Shown here: piece after piece, positions 26,028 to 35,069 of the stretch
How the letters are laid out: each line of letters opens with the position of its first letter
How positions within the stretch are numbered: the stretch's first letter is position 1
Position numbers and translations under genes: made by a program
The notes under the pieces: model-generated
The model's database searches: none
Told to the model about the DNA's origin: nothing
Seen by the model: only the letters and a program-made list of their open reading frames with translations
NCBI GenBank assembly: GCA_041392855.1
Contig: JAWKLD010000001.1
Location: 544,001 to 608,000 of the forward strand
Reading direction: 5' to 3'
Source: Flavipsychrobacter sp.
GTDB lineage: Bacteria > Bacteroidota > Bacteroidia > Chitinophagales > Chitinophagaceae
Length of the DNA stretch: 64,000 nucleotides

Positions 26028-28484
26028 TTATCTAACTAGTATTACTTCTCCTTTCTTCTCTACATATTCGCCATTACATTTAAAGCTAATGAAGTAGAAG
26101 TAAGTATTAAGGTCTTGAGGTTCTCCGTTTAGAGTACCATCCCATCCTCTGTAAATGTCTCTGCTTTCAAAGATAGTTTGTCCATATCTATTCAATACTC
26201 TGAATGTTTTAACATCGTAGTTAGCTAGGCTAATAGGACGGAAAACATCATTCTTACCATCGTTGTTTGGAGAGAAAGCAGTAGGGAACTCCATGTCGCA
26301 ACAAGATTTTGTGTCCACCATGATACTATCCTCATTGAAACATCCTATTTGGTCTTCTACTCTTAGCTTAACATATCCTTTGAAATCAACACGTGCATAT
26401 GTAGCAGGTATTTTATTGTTTTCTTCAAAGAAACGAGTAGGAGTCCATGTGTAATTAGAGCTAGCGTTAATAGTTGCTGGTTCTAGTTTTAAGCTGTCGC
26501 CAAAGCAAACTTTACTGCCTGCAGTGAAGTCTTTTGTAAAGCTTGATGCGTAATTACTATTTCTTTCACCAACAGTTCTTACATAAGCTTTTATGGTTGC
26601 ATCTGGTTTAGGATGAACCATAACAGTATCTCTGATAGTAGCTTTACATTCTTTATCAGTAACAGTTATGCTAATCACTTTTTCACCAGGAGTTGTCCAA
26701 TATACACCAAATGGACCTTGATCTGTAGCGAAGTGAGTTGTTTGGCCACCAGCCCAATCCCAAGTAAATGTATCTATTGTTTGCGTATAACTGTTTAGAG
26801 TTATTAAGTCTGATTGACCAAGACAAAGTTCTTCTTTTGCAAGTATAGTAGCGGTTGGTATAGGTTTTACCAATATGCTTTCTTCATATAGTTTACTGTA
26901 ACATCCAATATTACCTACTTGAAGGGTAACTTTATGTAAACCAGGAGTATCAAGATTTAATCTTAGAGGACCTTGATCTATTCCCGTTATATTATTACTA
27001 CCTGTAGGTAAAGACCAGTTATAAGCAGAACCAGGGAAGGCACTACCGTAGTAGCCAATAGAAATAGAGTCTCCAGCACATATTTCTCTGTCAGAAGGTA
27101 ATATCAAACCGTTTGGTCTGAAGGTTACAATTACGTCAATTCTTTTTCTGTCACTTGCACAACCATCAACAGTTTGCGTAACATAGAAGTCCAGAGAGTC
27201 TTTTACTGTAGTACCCGGGATAGGAGCGATAGAAGAAGGTACACCACCAACTTCGTCATAATACCATCTTAGGTTCTCTCCATTCGCTACCAGTTGATCT
27301 GCTGGATTGTTCTCACAATAATAAATAGGAGTTGTAGCAGAAGGTACTGGCGGTTTCGGTGCTGCAGAATAGTATACTTTTGTTCTTTCAGCACTTTCGC
27401 AACCATTTACCGTTTGGCTAATGTAATAAGTAAAGTTATTCGGAGTTGTGGTATTAAAGCTTGGAGTTAATGGTATTGGAGAACCGCCTGTTTGCACATA
27501 ATACCATTTAGGGTTAGTACCTATTATATTAAGCGCTTCAAATGGCTCGTTAAGACAGTATTGTGTTTTACCTGTATAGGTTGGGGGTTTAGGATTTTTA
27601 ACATCTACAAATGCTGTTGCTGAATCAGAAAATCTCTTGTTACTATCAATAACAATTACTTTATATGCACCTGCATCGGCAACTTGTGCATTGTTGATAA
27701 ACAAAGTGTCGTTAGTGCTTATTTGTACTCCATTCCTGTACCATCTATAAGTTGGTGCATTAATGTAAGAAGCTCCTTTTGCAACAAGTATAGTATTAGT
27801 ACCTATACAAATAGTACTAGGGGAAACAGTAACATCAGGTCTTGGAACACCTGGTTTGAAAGTAATAGAACCGTTTAATGCAAATCCTTGGGAAATACCT
27901 GAATTTGGCATTTCTCCCCAGTAGCCTCCAGAAACATCTAATGTAACACCAGCACTAGTGAAATTACTAGGTGTTGGGTTAGGACCAACAGCAACAATTG
28001 TATCTGTTATAGCCAATGCAAATCTTACGGTAGCTCCAGGAGGAACGAACCCTTCTGCATTTGACATTACAGTAGTTACAATGTTAGCAGTTGTATTTAC
28101 AGGACCGTAATCGCCAGCTTTACGCCATCCGTTAGCAACGCTAATATTAGGATTACCTGTTACGTTAGTGGAAGTATACCACAACGAATATTTAGCATTA
28201 TTCATGCTATAACCTGTCACAAGTGTTGTTGAACCTTGTGTGATGTCAGCAGAGTTAATGTGCAAATGCGAAACATCTGTTACTTGAACTGCGTAGGTAT
28301 TGTTGTTTGTAACTCTAAAAGTTAAAAACGTATTTGGACTACCTAGCGGAAAAGGAACAACAGAACCTCCTGGTACAGGAGAGTAGGTTGTGTTAATAGT
28401 AGTCGATTGTGCATTAGCTGCACCCATACTAAATACTGCTAATAACAATAACAAGTAGTGCTTGAATGATAATTTTCTTATCAT
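26028..28484 (-). CDS. Large secreted protein with Ig-like modules and T9SS type B (gliding-associated) C-terminal domain
   Basis: 818 aa. Signal peptide ends at ANAQ (residue 26). Residues about 27-210 form an N-terminal domain I do not recognise; about 215-295 is an Ig-like domain (YRWYRNGVQIS, DAGAYKV); two related Ig-like modules with KWYY and RWYY cores and TVNGC/TVDGC ends follow; then PKD-like modules and a Cys-containing segment. The last 90 residues, starting FPTAFSPNNDGKNDVF and containing RYGQTIFES and YRGWDGTLNG, are the gliding-motility-associated CHU_C domain that routes cargo through T9SS by the type B path. Surface adhesin role is inference. Confidence 0.9.
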   Translation of the reverse strand: MIRKLSFKHYLLLLLAVFSMGAANAQSTTINTTYSPVPGGSVVPFPLGSPNTFLTFRVTNNNTYAVQVTDVSHLHINSADITQGSTTLVTGYSMNNAKYSLWYTSTNVTGNPNISVANGWRKAGDYGPVNTTANIVTTVMSNAEGFVPPGATVRFALAITDTIVAVGPNPTPSNFTSAGVTLDVSGGYWGEMPNSGISQGFALNGSITFKPGVPRPDVTVSPSTICIGTNTILVAKGASYINAPTYRWYRNGVQISTNDTLFINNAQVADAGAYKVIVIDSNKRFSDSATAFVDVKNPKPPTYTGKTQYCLNEPFEALNIIGTNPKWYYVQTGGSPIPLTPSFNTTTPNNFTYYISQTVNGCESAERTKVYYSAAPKPPVPSATTPIYYCENNPADQLVANGENLRWYYDEVGGVPSSIAPIPGTTVKDSLDFYVTQTVDGCASDRKRIDVIVTFRPNGLILPSDREICAGDSISIGYYGSAFPGSAYNWSLPTGSNNITGIDQGPLRLNLDTPGLHKVTLQVGNIGCYSKLYEESILVKPIPTATILAKEELCLGQSDLITLNSYTQTIDTFTWDWAGGQTTHFATDQGPFGVYWTTPGEKVISITVTDKECKATIRDTVMVHPKPDATIKAYVRTVGERNSNYASSFTKDFTAGSKVCFGDSLKLEPATINASSNYTWTPTRFFEENNKIPATYARVDFKGYVKLRVEDQIGCFNEDSIMVDTKSCCDMEFPTAFSPNNDGKNDVFRPISLANYDVKTFRVLNRYGQTIFESRDIYRGWDGTLNGEPQDLNTYFYFISFKCNGEYVEKKGEVILVR

Positions 28485-28713
28485 GAATAAAAGTTTCTAA
28501 TATAAAATTAAACAGTCCGAATTACTTATACAGGTTGATATATGCTACTAGATTATTAAGTATAGACGCAAGTTTCGAGCCATAAGTTGGCAAAACCAGC
28601 TTCTATTTTTAACAAAAAAGTAAGTATATCAGCTGTTAAAATACTAATAATTCTGAGTATTGCAAAGCTGCTGTTGAAAAATAATAGGGTATATTACAAA
28701 TGTGGATAATGTC

Positions 28714-29712
28714 TTATAAGTCGTTAAGAAACAGCATAGTGTCAACGCCATCAGCATAGTCATTTAGTGTTGGTTTTTGGCTTTGTCCAAACGGTATTGC
28801 CCCTTCTCCAACGATGGCTTGTATTCTGTCATCGTTTTGTAAAGAACTGATTAGCTGCTTTTTATCTTTGTAATATTCATAATGTAATACGCTTACGGCA
28901 GAAAACGGTAACTCATTCTCAACCATCAATAAGGTATCATCACTATGATAGGGAACCTTATTTAGTAGGTAAATTGCTAAATGGTAATCATAGTTATTTT
29001 TATACTTATGGTGATTTATTATATCCTTAAAGGGAGTCATAGCATCTAAAAAGTTAGGGATCGAGTAGCCTTCTGGTATATACAGCTTGGTTACATTTCT
29101 GCAGCCTAGACCAAAATAATTGAATATGTCATTCCCTAGATTTAGGAGGTCTTCTTTAGTTTCGGCACCATCAAGTAGAGCAACAGATGTTCTGTTCTTT
29201 CTAATGATATTAGGGTATTTGCCAAAGTATTGTTCAAAGTACCTTGCAGAGTTATTACTACCTGTGGCTATATAAGCATCACAATTCTTTAAAAGTTCTG
29301 TAGTTTTTATGGTCTCTGTCAATTCTGGTTCCCATTCTATGAGTACCTGAATTAAATGTTTGAGTAATATTTCATCTTTTGAAGATAGTTTTAGTAGCAA
29401 GTTATGCCCGCTTATAAAACCACATAAAAAATCATGGAAACCAACTAAAGGGATATTTCCTGCCATGATAATACCTATAGTCTTCTTTTCATCTTTTATG
29501 GAATAGTTAGCCACCCATTTCTCTAACAGATCTCTTTGCAAGAAATTATTCGTAATACTATCAAGAGCAAGGTTGATGTTGTCCTGTGTAAACCAGCCAT
29601 TAGCGTCCATGGCTCTTCTTTTTGTGTTAAGCCATTGTTCATCATTTGATGATATATATTGAGCTAGTTTATCTAGTAAATCTATTCTTGTATCTAAAGA
29701 AATCATATTCAT
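28714..29712 (-). CDS. LuxC-like acyl-CoA reductase
   Basis: 332 aa of the aldehyde-dehydrogenase superfamily branch that includes LuxC, which reduces fatty acyl-CoA or acyl-enzyme to aldehyde with NADPH. Visible are GIIMAGNIPLVGFHDFLCG (cofactor-binding region), NIIRKNRTSVALLDG, and FNYFGLGCRNVTKLYIP with the candidate catalytic cysteine. Shorter than Vibrio LuxC (about 480 aa). Divergent from the ferredoxin gene with 56 bases between. A LuxE-like gene lies about 20 kb away; no luciferase genes are in the window. Bioluminescence is not implied. Confidence 0.8.
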   Translation of the reverse strand: MNMISLDTRIDLLDKLAQYISSNDEQWLNTKRRAMDANGWFTQDNINLALDSITNNFLQRDLLEKWVANYSIKDEKKTIGIIMAGNIPLVGFHDFLCGFISGHNLLLKLSSKDEILLKHLIQVLIEWEPELTETIKTTELLKNCDAYIATGSNNSARYFEQYFGKYPNIIRKNRTSVALLDGAETKEDLLNLGNDIFNYFGLGCRNVTKLYIPEGYSIPNFLDAMTPFKDIINHHKYKNNYDYHLAIYLLNKVPYHSDDTLLMVENELPFSAVSVLHYEYYKDKKQLISSLQNDDRIQAIVGEGAIPFGQSQKPTLNDYADGVDTMLFLNDL

Positions 29713-29768
29713 TTAAATTATGGGTGCGAAATTGTAACTTTACTCCCAATAAAACGAAAATACTTTTT

Positions 29769-30116
29769 ATGGCTATTAAAATAACGGACGAATGTATTAA
29801 TTGTGGCGCTTGTGAGCCAGAATGTCCTAATAACGCAATATATGAAGGTGGAGTAGAATGGGCTATTACTGATGGTACTTCAGTAAAAGGAGATTTTACC
29901 TTAATGAATGGTACTGTAGTTGCCGCGGATGCAAAGCAGGAACCGGTTTCCGTAGATGTTTACTATATCACAGCAGATAAATGTACTGAGTGTCAAGGTT
30001 TCCACGAAGAGCCTCAGTGTGCTGCAGTTTGTCCTGTGGATTGCTGTATACCAGATGAGATGTATGAGGAAACTGTTGAAGAATTATTAGCAAAGAAAGA
30101 TAAGATGCATCTATAA
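29769..30116 (+). CDS. 2[4Fe-4S] ferredoxin (Alvin-like)
   Basis: 115 aa soluble electron carrier. The first cluster motif CINCGACEPECP and the second CTECQGFHEEPQCAAVCP are both intact; the wide CxxC-x8-C spacing in the second is that of Alvin-type low-potential ferredoxins. Start is the ATG giving MAIKITDECINC; upstream in-frame codons would run into the divergent gene. Shares its upstream region with the LuxC-like reductase. Electron partner unknown. Confidence 0.93.
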   Translation: MAIKITDECINCGACEPECPNNAIYEGGVEWAITDGTSVKGDFTLMNGTVVAADAKQEPVSVDVYYITADKCTECQGFHEEPQCAAVCPVDCCIPDEMYEETVEELLAKKDKMHL

Positions 30117-30140
30117 TATGCTTCAACTATAATTTATACT

Positions 30141-30167
30141 AAAAGAGCCGCATATAGCGGCTCTTTT
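30141..30167. terminator. Bidirectional terminator between ferredoxin and DUF6438 genes
   Basis: Perfect 11-bp stem AAAAGAGCCGC / GCGGCTCTTTT with five-base loop, between two convergent genes. Confidence 0.92.
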
Positions 30168-30174
30168 ATATTGA

Positions 30175-30699
30175 CTAGTTTTTAATGTCACTTATTTTTT
30201 TCCATTTCTCATTTGGAGTAGCTAGTTCGTCAATGCGTTTAGCCAAAGATTTAAGGTAACTAGGACCAAAGTGAGCATTCATGATCTCTTGGTCTTTTTC
30301 TCCACGCATTATGTGGAATATAATACCTGGAACATCAGCAATAAGGCTTTCGTATTCTGCACTACAAGTGTCTATTTGATAGGCAGCCATTTCTGCAAAT
30401 AATTTGCTTACCTCTTTAGTTTTTATAGTTGAGGTATAAACACCTTCATATTTTGTGAAGCTTCTACTAGTATACTTTACAGTGCCATCGCTAAAGATTT
30501 CTGTTTTATAAGCAGGGCAGCGACCAAAACATGACGTGCGCTCCATTGTGACAGATGTTATATCATTTGCCGTTTTAGTACTACTGTTAGTAGTTGCTTT
30601 TGTTGTAGTATTATTTCCTGTTGCCTTTTTTTGCTGTGCACAAGATGCTGAAAGCAGAACTGTGCTAATAATAGCTAAACTGAATAGTCTCTTTATCAT
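30175..30699 (-). CDS. DUF6438 lipoprotein
   Basis: 174 aa. Start placed at the ATG of a lipoprotein signal (MIKRLFSLAIIS...SASC), 34 codons inside the longest frame. A Thr/Ser-rich linker is followed by one domain opening SVTMERTSCFGRCPAYK, then a TVKYTSRSFTKYEGVY sheet, which I take as the DUF6438 family. Two cysteines in CFGRC are notable in an exported protein. Function unknown. A TATATTTG -7 element lies 19 bases upstream on the minus strand. Confidence 0.75.
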   Translation of the reverse strand: MIKRLFSLAIISTVLLSASCAQQKKATGNNTTTKATTNSSTKTANDITSVTMERTSCFGRCPAYKTEIFSDGTVKYTSRSFTKYEGVYTSTIKTKEVSKLFAEMAAYQIDTCSAEYESLIADVPGIIFHIMRGEKDQEIMNAHFGPSYLKSLAKRIDELATPNEKWKKISDIKN

Positions 30700-30717
30700 T
30701 TTATTTATTTTCCGTGT

Positions 30718-30725
30718 CAAATATA
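30718..30725 (-). promoter_or_regulatory. -7 promoter element of the DUF6438 gene
   Basis: Reads TATATTTG on the minus strand, an exact TAnnTTTG match, 19 bases before the chosen start codon. Confidence 0.5.
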
Positions 30726-30762
30726 GTGATTGTATCTTGCGTATACTTTTATTGATACAAAT

Positions 30763-31878
30763 ATGTTGCCGAATAATATCACTGAAGACACGCTTTATCA
30801 AATTGCTTTAACATTTGTAAAAGATATAGGACCTAAAACGTCAAGGAAATTATTAAGTCATTTTGGTGCAGCTCAAAATATATTTGAAGCCAGTGTTAAA
30901 GAGATCAAACAAGTAGGTGGCATAGGAGAGGTCAGGGCTAAGGCGTTTAAAGGAACTACTTTTTTACAAAAAGCAGAAGATGAGTTAACTTATATACAAA
31001 AACATGGTATAAAAGTTTTAACACTTAACAGCGAAAGTTATCCTAGCAGGCTAAAATTGTGCGAAGATGCCCCTGTATTATTATATTATAAAGGAGGTGC
31101 AAGTTTGAATGCCTCTAAAGTAGTGTCTATAGTAGGTACAAGAAAATATACTGATTATGGACAACGTGTTTGCGAAAAACTAATAGAAGACTTGTCAAGT
31201 GTACAAGATGTTTTGGTGCTTAGTGGCCTAGCTTATGGGATAGATACTATAGCGCATAAGGCTGCAGTAAATCATAGCTTGCCTACGGTAGGTGTTTTAG
31301 GGCATGGTTTAGATATGGTATATCCCGCTAGTAATAAAAAACTAGCACAGGAAATGCTTGAGCAAGGAGGTTTGCTTTCGGAATACCCCTCTGGTGTGGG
31401 GCCGGATAAGAATCATTTTCCCATGCGTAATAGAATAGTTGCAGGAATGGCTGATGTCACAATCGTAATAGAAAGTGATATAAAAGGAGGTGCAATGATT
31501 ACAGCAAGAGTAGCAAATGGCTATAATCGAGATGTAGCCGCATTTCCAGGTAGGGTTTTTGACACAAAGTCTTCTGGATGCAATGAGCTAATAAGAACAA
31601 ATGTTGCTGCAATGGTAACCTGTGCAAACGATGTGCTGGAACTAATGAATTGGGATAGCAGCCAGCAAGAAAAAGCCACGCAACAACAACTCTTTGTCAG
31701 CTTAACTGAAGAAGAACAATCAATAGTAGAGATACTAAAAGATAAAGATGCTGTTCATACAGATACTATTCTCAAGCAGTCATTAATGAGTAGTTCTAAA
31801 GTAGCAGGTGTACTTTTGCAACTAGAATTGCAAGGTTTGGTAAAAGCGCTGCCGGGTAAAAATTATAGGTTGAACTAG
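30763..31878 (+). CDS. dprA: DNA-processing protein DprA
   Basis: 371 aa. Loads RecA on incoming single-stranded DNA during natural transformation. An N-terminal helix-hairpin-helix/SAM-like part (FVKDIGPKTSRKLLSHFG), a central Rossmann-like domain (VSIVGTRKYTDYG, LSGLAYGIDTIAHKAA, NRIVAGMADVTIVIE) and a C-terminal winged helix of about 60 residues are all present. Start is the ATG giving MLPNNITED, 11 codons inside the longest frame. Its last four bases overlap the convergent lipoprotein gene. No other competence gene is in the window. Confidence 0.94.
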   Translation: MLPNNITEDTLYQIALTFVKDIGPKTSRKLLSHFGAAQNIFEASVKEIKQVGGIGEVRAKAFKGTTFLQKAEDELTYIQKHGIKVLTLNSESYPSRLKLCEDAPVLLYYKGGASLNASKVVSIVGTRKYTDYGQRVCEKLIEDLSSVQDVLVLSGLAYGIDTIAHKAAVNHSLPTVGVLGHGLDMVYPASNKKLAQEMLEQGGLLSEYPSGVGPDKNHFPMRNRIVAGMADVTIVIESDIKGGAMITARVANGYNRDVAAFPGRVFDTKSSGCNELIRTNVAAMVTCANDVLELMNWDSSQQEKATQQQLFVSLTEEEQSIVEILKDKDAVHTDTILKQSLMSSSKVAGVLLQLELQGLVKALPGKNYRLN

Positions 31879-32312
31879 TCTCTAATGTAGTAATAGATAT
31901 GTGGTCTTATCAAGTGGTGTTTTATTAGGCATTTACTTTTGTAGTATCTTAATAGAGGTCTACTGCCGCAGCATGTTGTACTGTCATTTATAGCCACTGA
32001 GATATCCTTTATAGCGCTGCCTAATGCTTTGGGATATAGTTGTAAAGCTTTGCCAGCAGGTACTATTGCAGTGTAAGTGCTGTCAGTTAGTCGCTTCCGA
32101 ACTATGGTGTCAATTACACCTTTTAAGTTATATGTATGCAAAGGAAGGCTGTCTGTATCCCAACTAAATGTTTTCTTTTCAGAGTAAAAATGCCTCACCA
32201 ATACTTTGGCATCGTGTGAGGAATTGTTTCTGATATAAGTAGTAAATACAGGGTCGCAAGAGGTAAGTACTGCAATAATAACTATAGCTAGAATGTTAAG
32301 ACGGTACTTCAT
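31875..32312 (-). CDS. Hypothetical lipoprotein downstream of rimO
   Basis: 145 aa. Signal MKYRLNILAIVIIAVLTSC with a lipobox Cys19, followed by a small domain beginning TTYIRNNSSHDAKV and containing a Cys-Cys pair (TTCCGS) and a basic, Tyr-rich C-terminus. Family not recognised. It starts 14 bases after the rimO stop, so it is probably the third gene of a der-rimO transcript. It converges on dprA with a four-base overlap. Confidence 0.7.
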   Translation of the reverse strand: MKYRLNILAIVIIAVLTSCDPVFTTYIRNNSSHDAKVLVRHFYSEKKTFSWDTDSLPLHTYNLKGVIDTIVRKRLTDSTYTAIVPAGKALQLYPKALGSAIKDISVAINDSTTCCGSRPLLRYYKSKCLIKHHLIRPHIYYYIRD

Positions 32313-32326
32313 GCGTATGGATTTAT

Positions 32327-33634
32327 TTAAACAACATCTCCTTCAATATCGTAATCGTAAGCTTTAGTGATTTTTACATTCACAAAATCTCCTATGGTTA
32401 ATTCTTTGTCTGTATTGATTATAACCTCGTTATCTACCTCTACGCTATCATATTCGGTTCGTCCAAGATATCTGCCTGCTTCCTTTTTGTCAACAATTAC
32501 TTTGTAAGTATTACCAATAAAGTCTTGGTTCTTTTCAAAGGATATCTCTTGCTGTACTTCCATTATTTCTTGGGCGCGAGCTTCTTTTTCCTCAGATGAT
32601 AGAGTGTCTTCAAGTTCATAGGCGCTAGTATTTTCTTCGTGCGAATAGGTGAAAATGCCAACTCTGTCAAGTCTTACTTCTTCAAGGAAGTTTTTCAGGT
32701 CTTCAACATCTTGCCTTGTCTCACCAGGGAAACCTGCGATCATGGTACTACGTATAGCGATATTAGGAACTCGGTCTCTAATTGTATTTACCAGCTCGTA
32801 AATATCCTTACTGGTTATTTGACGTTTCATTGCCTTCAGCATATTGTCTGATATATGTTGCAAAGGCATGTCGAGATAGTTACATATGTTATCGCGCTCG
32901 CGAATAACGTCTAATACATCTAGTGGAAACTTAGTAGGGTAGGCATAATGAAGTCTTATCCAGTGCAAGCCTTCAACGTCAGACAAGTGTTTTAACAGGT
33001 CTGACAACATCCTTTTTTTGTAAATGTCTAGCCCGTAATAAGTAAGCTCTTGGGCTATTAGCATTATTTCCTTAACGCCTTTCTTTACCAGACCTTTAGC
33101 TTCCGCAACAATCTCTTCTATAGGCTTGGATACATGCCCGCCCCTCATCAATGGTATGGCGCAGAAAGAACAAGTACGATTACAACCTTCAGATATCTTA
33201 AGATAAGCATAGTGTTGTGGCGTACTCAAAAAACGTTCGCCAACTAGCTCTTGCTTATAATCAGCATCAAACTTTTTTAATATTAATGGTAATTCCATTG
33301 TGCCAAACCAAGCATCTACTTCAGGAATTTCAGCATTAAGGTCTCCTCTATAACGTTCGCTAAGGCATCCTGTTACATATACTTTGTCTAGCTTGCCTTC
33401 CTTCTTCAATTCTACTTGGTCAAGAATGGTATTGATGCTTTCTTCCTTAGCCTTGTCTATAAAGCCGCAAGTGTTAACCACAACTATATTATGGTCAGGT
33501 TTTTCACTTTCATGCGCCACACTTATTCCATTAGCATTTAGCTGGCCGCTTAATACTTCACTATCTACCAAATTCTTGGAGCACCCAAGTGTAATAATAT
33601 TAACCTTATCTTTTCTTGTCGTCTTTGTCTTCAC
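32327..33634 (-). CDS. rimO: Ribosomal protein S12 methylthiotransferase RimO
   Basis: 435 aa radical-SAM enzyme that adds a methylthio group to Asp of ribosomal protein S12. N-terminal UPF0004 domain with LGCSKNLVDSE, VNTCGFI and TGCLSERY (three cysteines for the second 4Fe-4S cluster), radical-SAM motif CNRTCSFC, and a C-terminal TRAM domain. S-C-S-K-N and the ISEGCNRTCSFCAIP context distinguish it from MiaB. The start ATG is 29 bases inside the end of der, the only methionine before the conserved start, so the overlap appears real. Confidence 0.95.
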   Translation of the reverse strand: MKTKTTRKDKVNIITLGCSKNLVDSEVLSGQLNANGISVAHESEKPDHNIVVVNTCGFIDKAKEESINTILDQVELKKEGKLDKVYVTGCLSERYRGDLNAEIPEVDAWFGTMELPLILKKFDADYKQELVGERFLSTPQHYAYLKISEGCNRTCSFCAIPLMRGGHVSKPIEEIVAEAKGLVKKGVKEIMLIAQELTYYGLDIYKKRMLSDLLKHLSDVEGLHWIRLHYAYPTKFPLDVLDVIRERDNICNYLDMPLQHISDNMLKAMKRQITSKDIYELVNTIRDRVPNIAIRSTMIAGFPGETRQDVEDLKNFLEEVRLDRVGIFTYSHEENTSAYELEDTLSSEEKEARAQEIMEVQQEISFEKNQDFIGNTYKVIVDKKEAGRYLGRTEYDSVEVDNEVIINTDKELTIGDFVNVKITKAYDYDIEGDVV

Positions 33635-34955
33635 GTTTCTTGTCTTTATTTCTCATAAATATCCTTACAGGCACGCCACTAAAGTTGAAATGGCTGCGAA
33701 TCTTGTTCTCTAAGAAGTTTTTGTAAGGTTCTTTAACGGCATCAGGATAGTTGGCATAAAAAGCAAAAGAAGGAACCACAACAGGAAGCTGGGTTACAAA
33801 CTTAATTTTAATAGAGTATCCTCTGGATAAAGGAGGAGGGTAGCTCTCTATTTCTTTCAGCATGATGTCATTCAGCTTAGAGGTTGGTATTTTACGTTGT
33901 CTGTTATCATACACTTCCAACGCTTTTTCCATAGCTTGGAAAATACGCTTTTTCTCTGCGGCTGATATGAAGATGATAGGTACATCTTTAAACGGAGCAA
34001 TGCGCTTATAGATCAATTCTTCGTATTGTTTTGCAGTATTCGTCTCTTTATCTTTAATAAGATCCCATTTGTTAACAAGTAGGATAACGCCTTTACCTTT
34101 TCTAGCTGCAAGGCTGAAAATGCTGATGTCTTGTGCGGTAACGCCTACTTCAGCATCTATGAGTTGTATACATACATCTGCCTCGTCCATGGCTCTTATA
34201 GCTCTAATTACTGAATAGAACTCAAGGTTTTCGTGGACATTTTTCTTTTTTCTTATGCCTGCAGTGTCAATTAATATGAATTCCTTGCCAAACTGCTTAT
34301 AGTGAGTATGTATCGTGTCTCTTGTCGTTCCTGCAATGTCTGATACTATTGTACGTTCTTCCCCGGTAAGTGCGTTTAGTAAAGTCGATTTTCCTGCATT
34401 AGGCTGACCGATTATCGCAAATTTAGGTAGAGGGCTTTCTTCTTCTCTTTCTTCTTTTTGAGGGATATTCAAGGCTACCTCATCCAATAATTCGCCCGAA
34501 CCGCTACCCGATATAGAGGAAATGAAAAATGTATGCTCAAAGCCTAAAGAATAAAATTCAGTGGCATCTAATGCTCTTTCTGAATTATCAACTTTGTTTA
34601 CAGCGAGTAATGTTTTTTTGTTGCTTTTTCTTAAAACCTCAGCCATCTCAGCATCTTGGTCTGTAATACCTGTTGTTACATCACAAACAAAAATTAGCAA
34701 ATCGGCTTCCTCAAGCGCAATGTGTACTTGTTTTCTGATCTCTCGTTCAAATACATCATCACTTTGGGCAACAAAGCCTCCAGTGTCTATAAGGTTAAAT
34801 ACTTTCCCATTCCAATCGGCAATACCATATTGCCTATCTCTTGTAACTCCGCTAAAGTCATCAATGATAGCTTTTCTTTGTTCTAACAACCTATTGAATA
34901 ACGTAGATTTTCCTACGTTCGGTCGTCCCACAATTGCTACAGTAAATCCAGGCAT
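33606..34955 (-). CDS. der: Ribosome-assembly GTPase Der (EngA)
   Basis: 449 aa with two tandem GTPase domains and a C-terminal KH-like domain; acts in 50S subunit maturation. First G1 GRPNVGKSTLFN with DTGG and NKVD; second G1 GQPNAGKSTLLN with DTAGIRKK and NKWD. The tail ends in a charged Lys/Asp/Arg stretch of about 15 residues encoded by the segment overlapping rimO. A TACCTTTG -7 element stands 18 bases upstream. Confidence 0.97.
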   Translation of the reverse strand: MPGFTVAIVGRPNVGKSTLFNRLLEQRKAIIDDFSGVTRDRQYGIADWNGKVFNLIDTGGFVAQSDDVFEREIRKQVHIALEEADLLIFVCDVTTGITDQDAEMAEVLRKSNKKTLLAVNKVDNSERALDATEFYSLGFEHTFFISSISGSGSGELLDEVALNIPQKEEREEESPLPKFAIIGQPNAGKSTLLNALTGEERTIVSDIAGTTRDTIHTHYKQFGKEFILIDTAGIRKKKNVHENLEFYSVIRAIRAMDEADVCIQLIDAEVGVTAQDISIFSLAARKGKGVILLVNKWDLIKDKETNTAKQYEELIYKRIAPFKDVPIIFISAAEKKRIFQAMEKALEVYDNRQRKIPTSKLNDIMLKEIESYPPPLSRGYSIKIKFVTQLPVVVPSFAFYANYPDAVKEPYKNFLENKIRSHFNFSGVPVRIFMRNKDKKREDKDDKKR

Positions 34956-34972
34956 TTTCTAAAATTAATTGG

Positions 34973-34980
34973 CAAAGGTA
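34973..34980 (-). promoter_or_regulatory. -7 promoter element of der-rimO
   Basis: TACCTTTG on the minus strand, exact consensus, 18 bases before the der start. The -33 half is not obvious. Confidence 0.6.
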
Positions 34981-35069
34981 CTACTAATTATTCACCACAG
35001 GTAAAATGACAGTAATTCTTCAATTACTAGGTAATATTTTCTTAATTTGGTCATCCAAATAGTTATTAC

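Noticed and set aside
28714..29712. Bioluminescence genes suggested by LuxC and LuxE resemblance
   Set aside because: No luciferase genes in the window, and these families occur widely in non-luminous bacteria.
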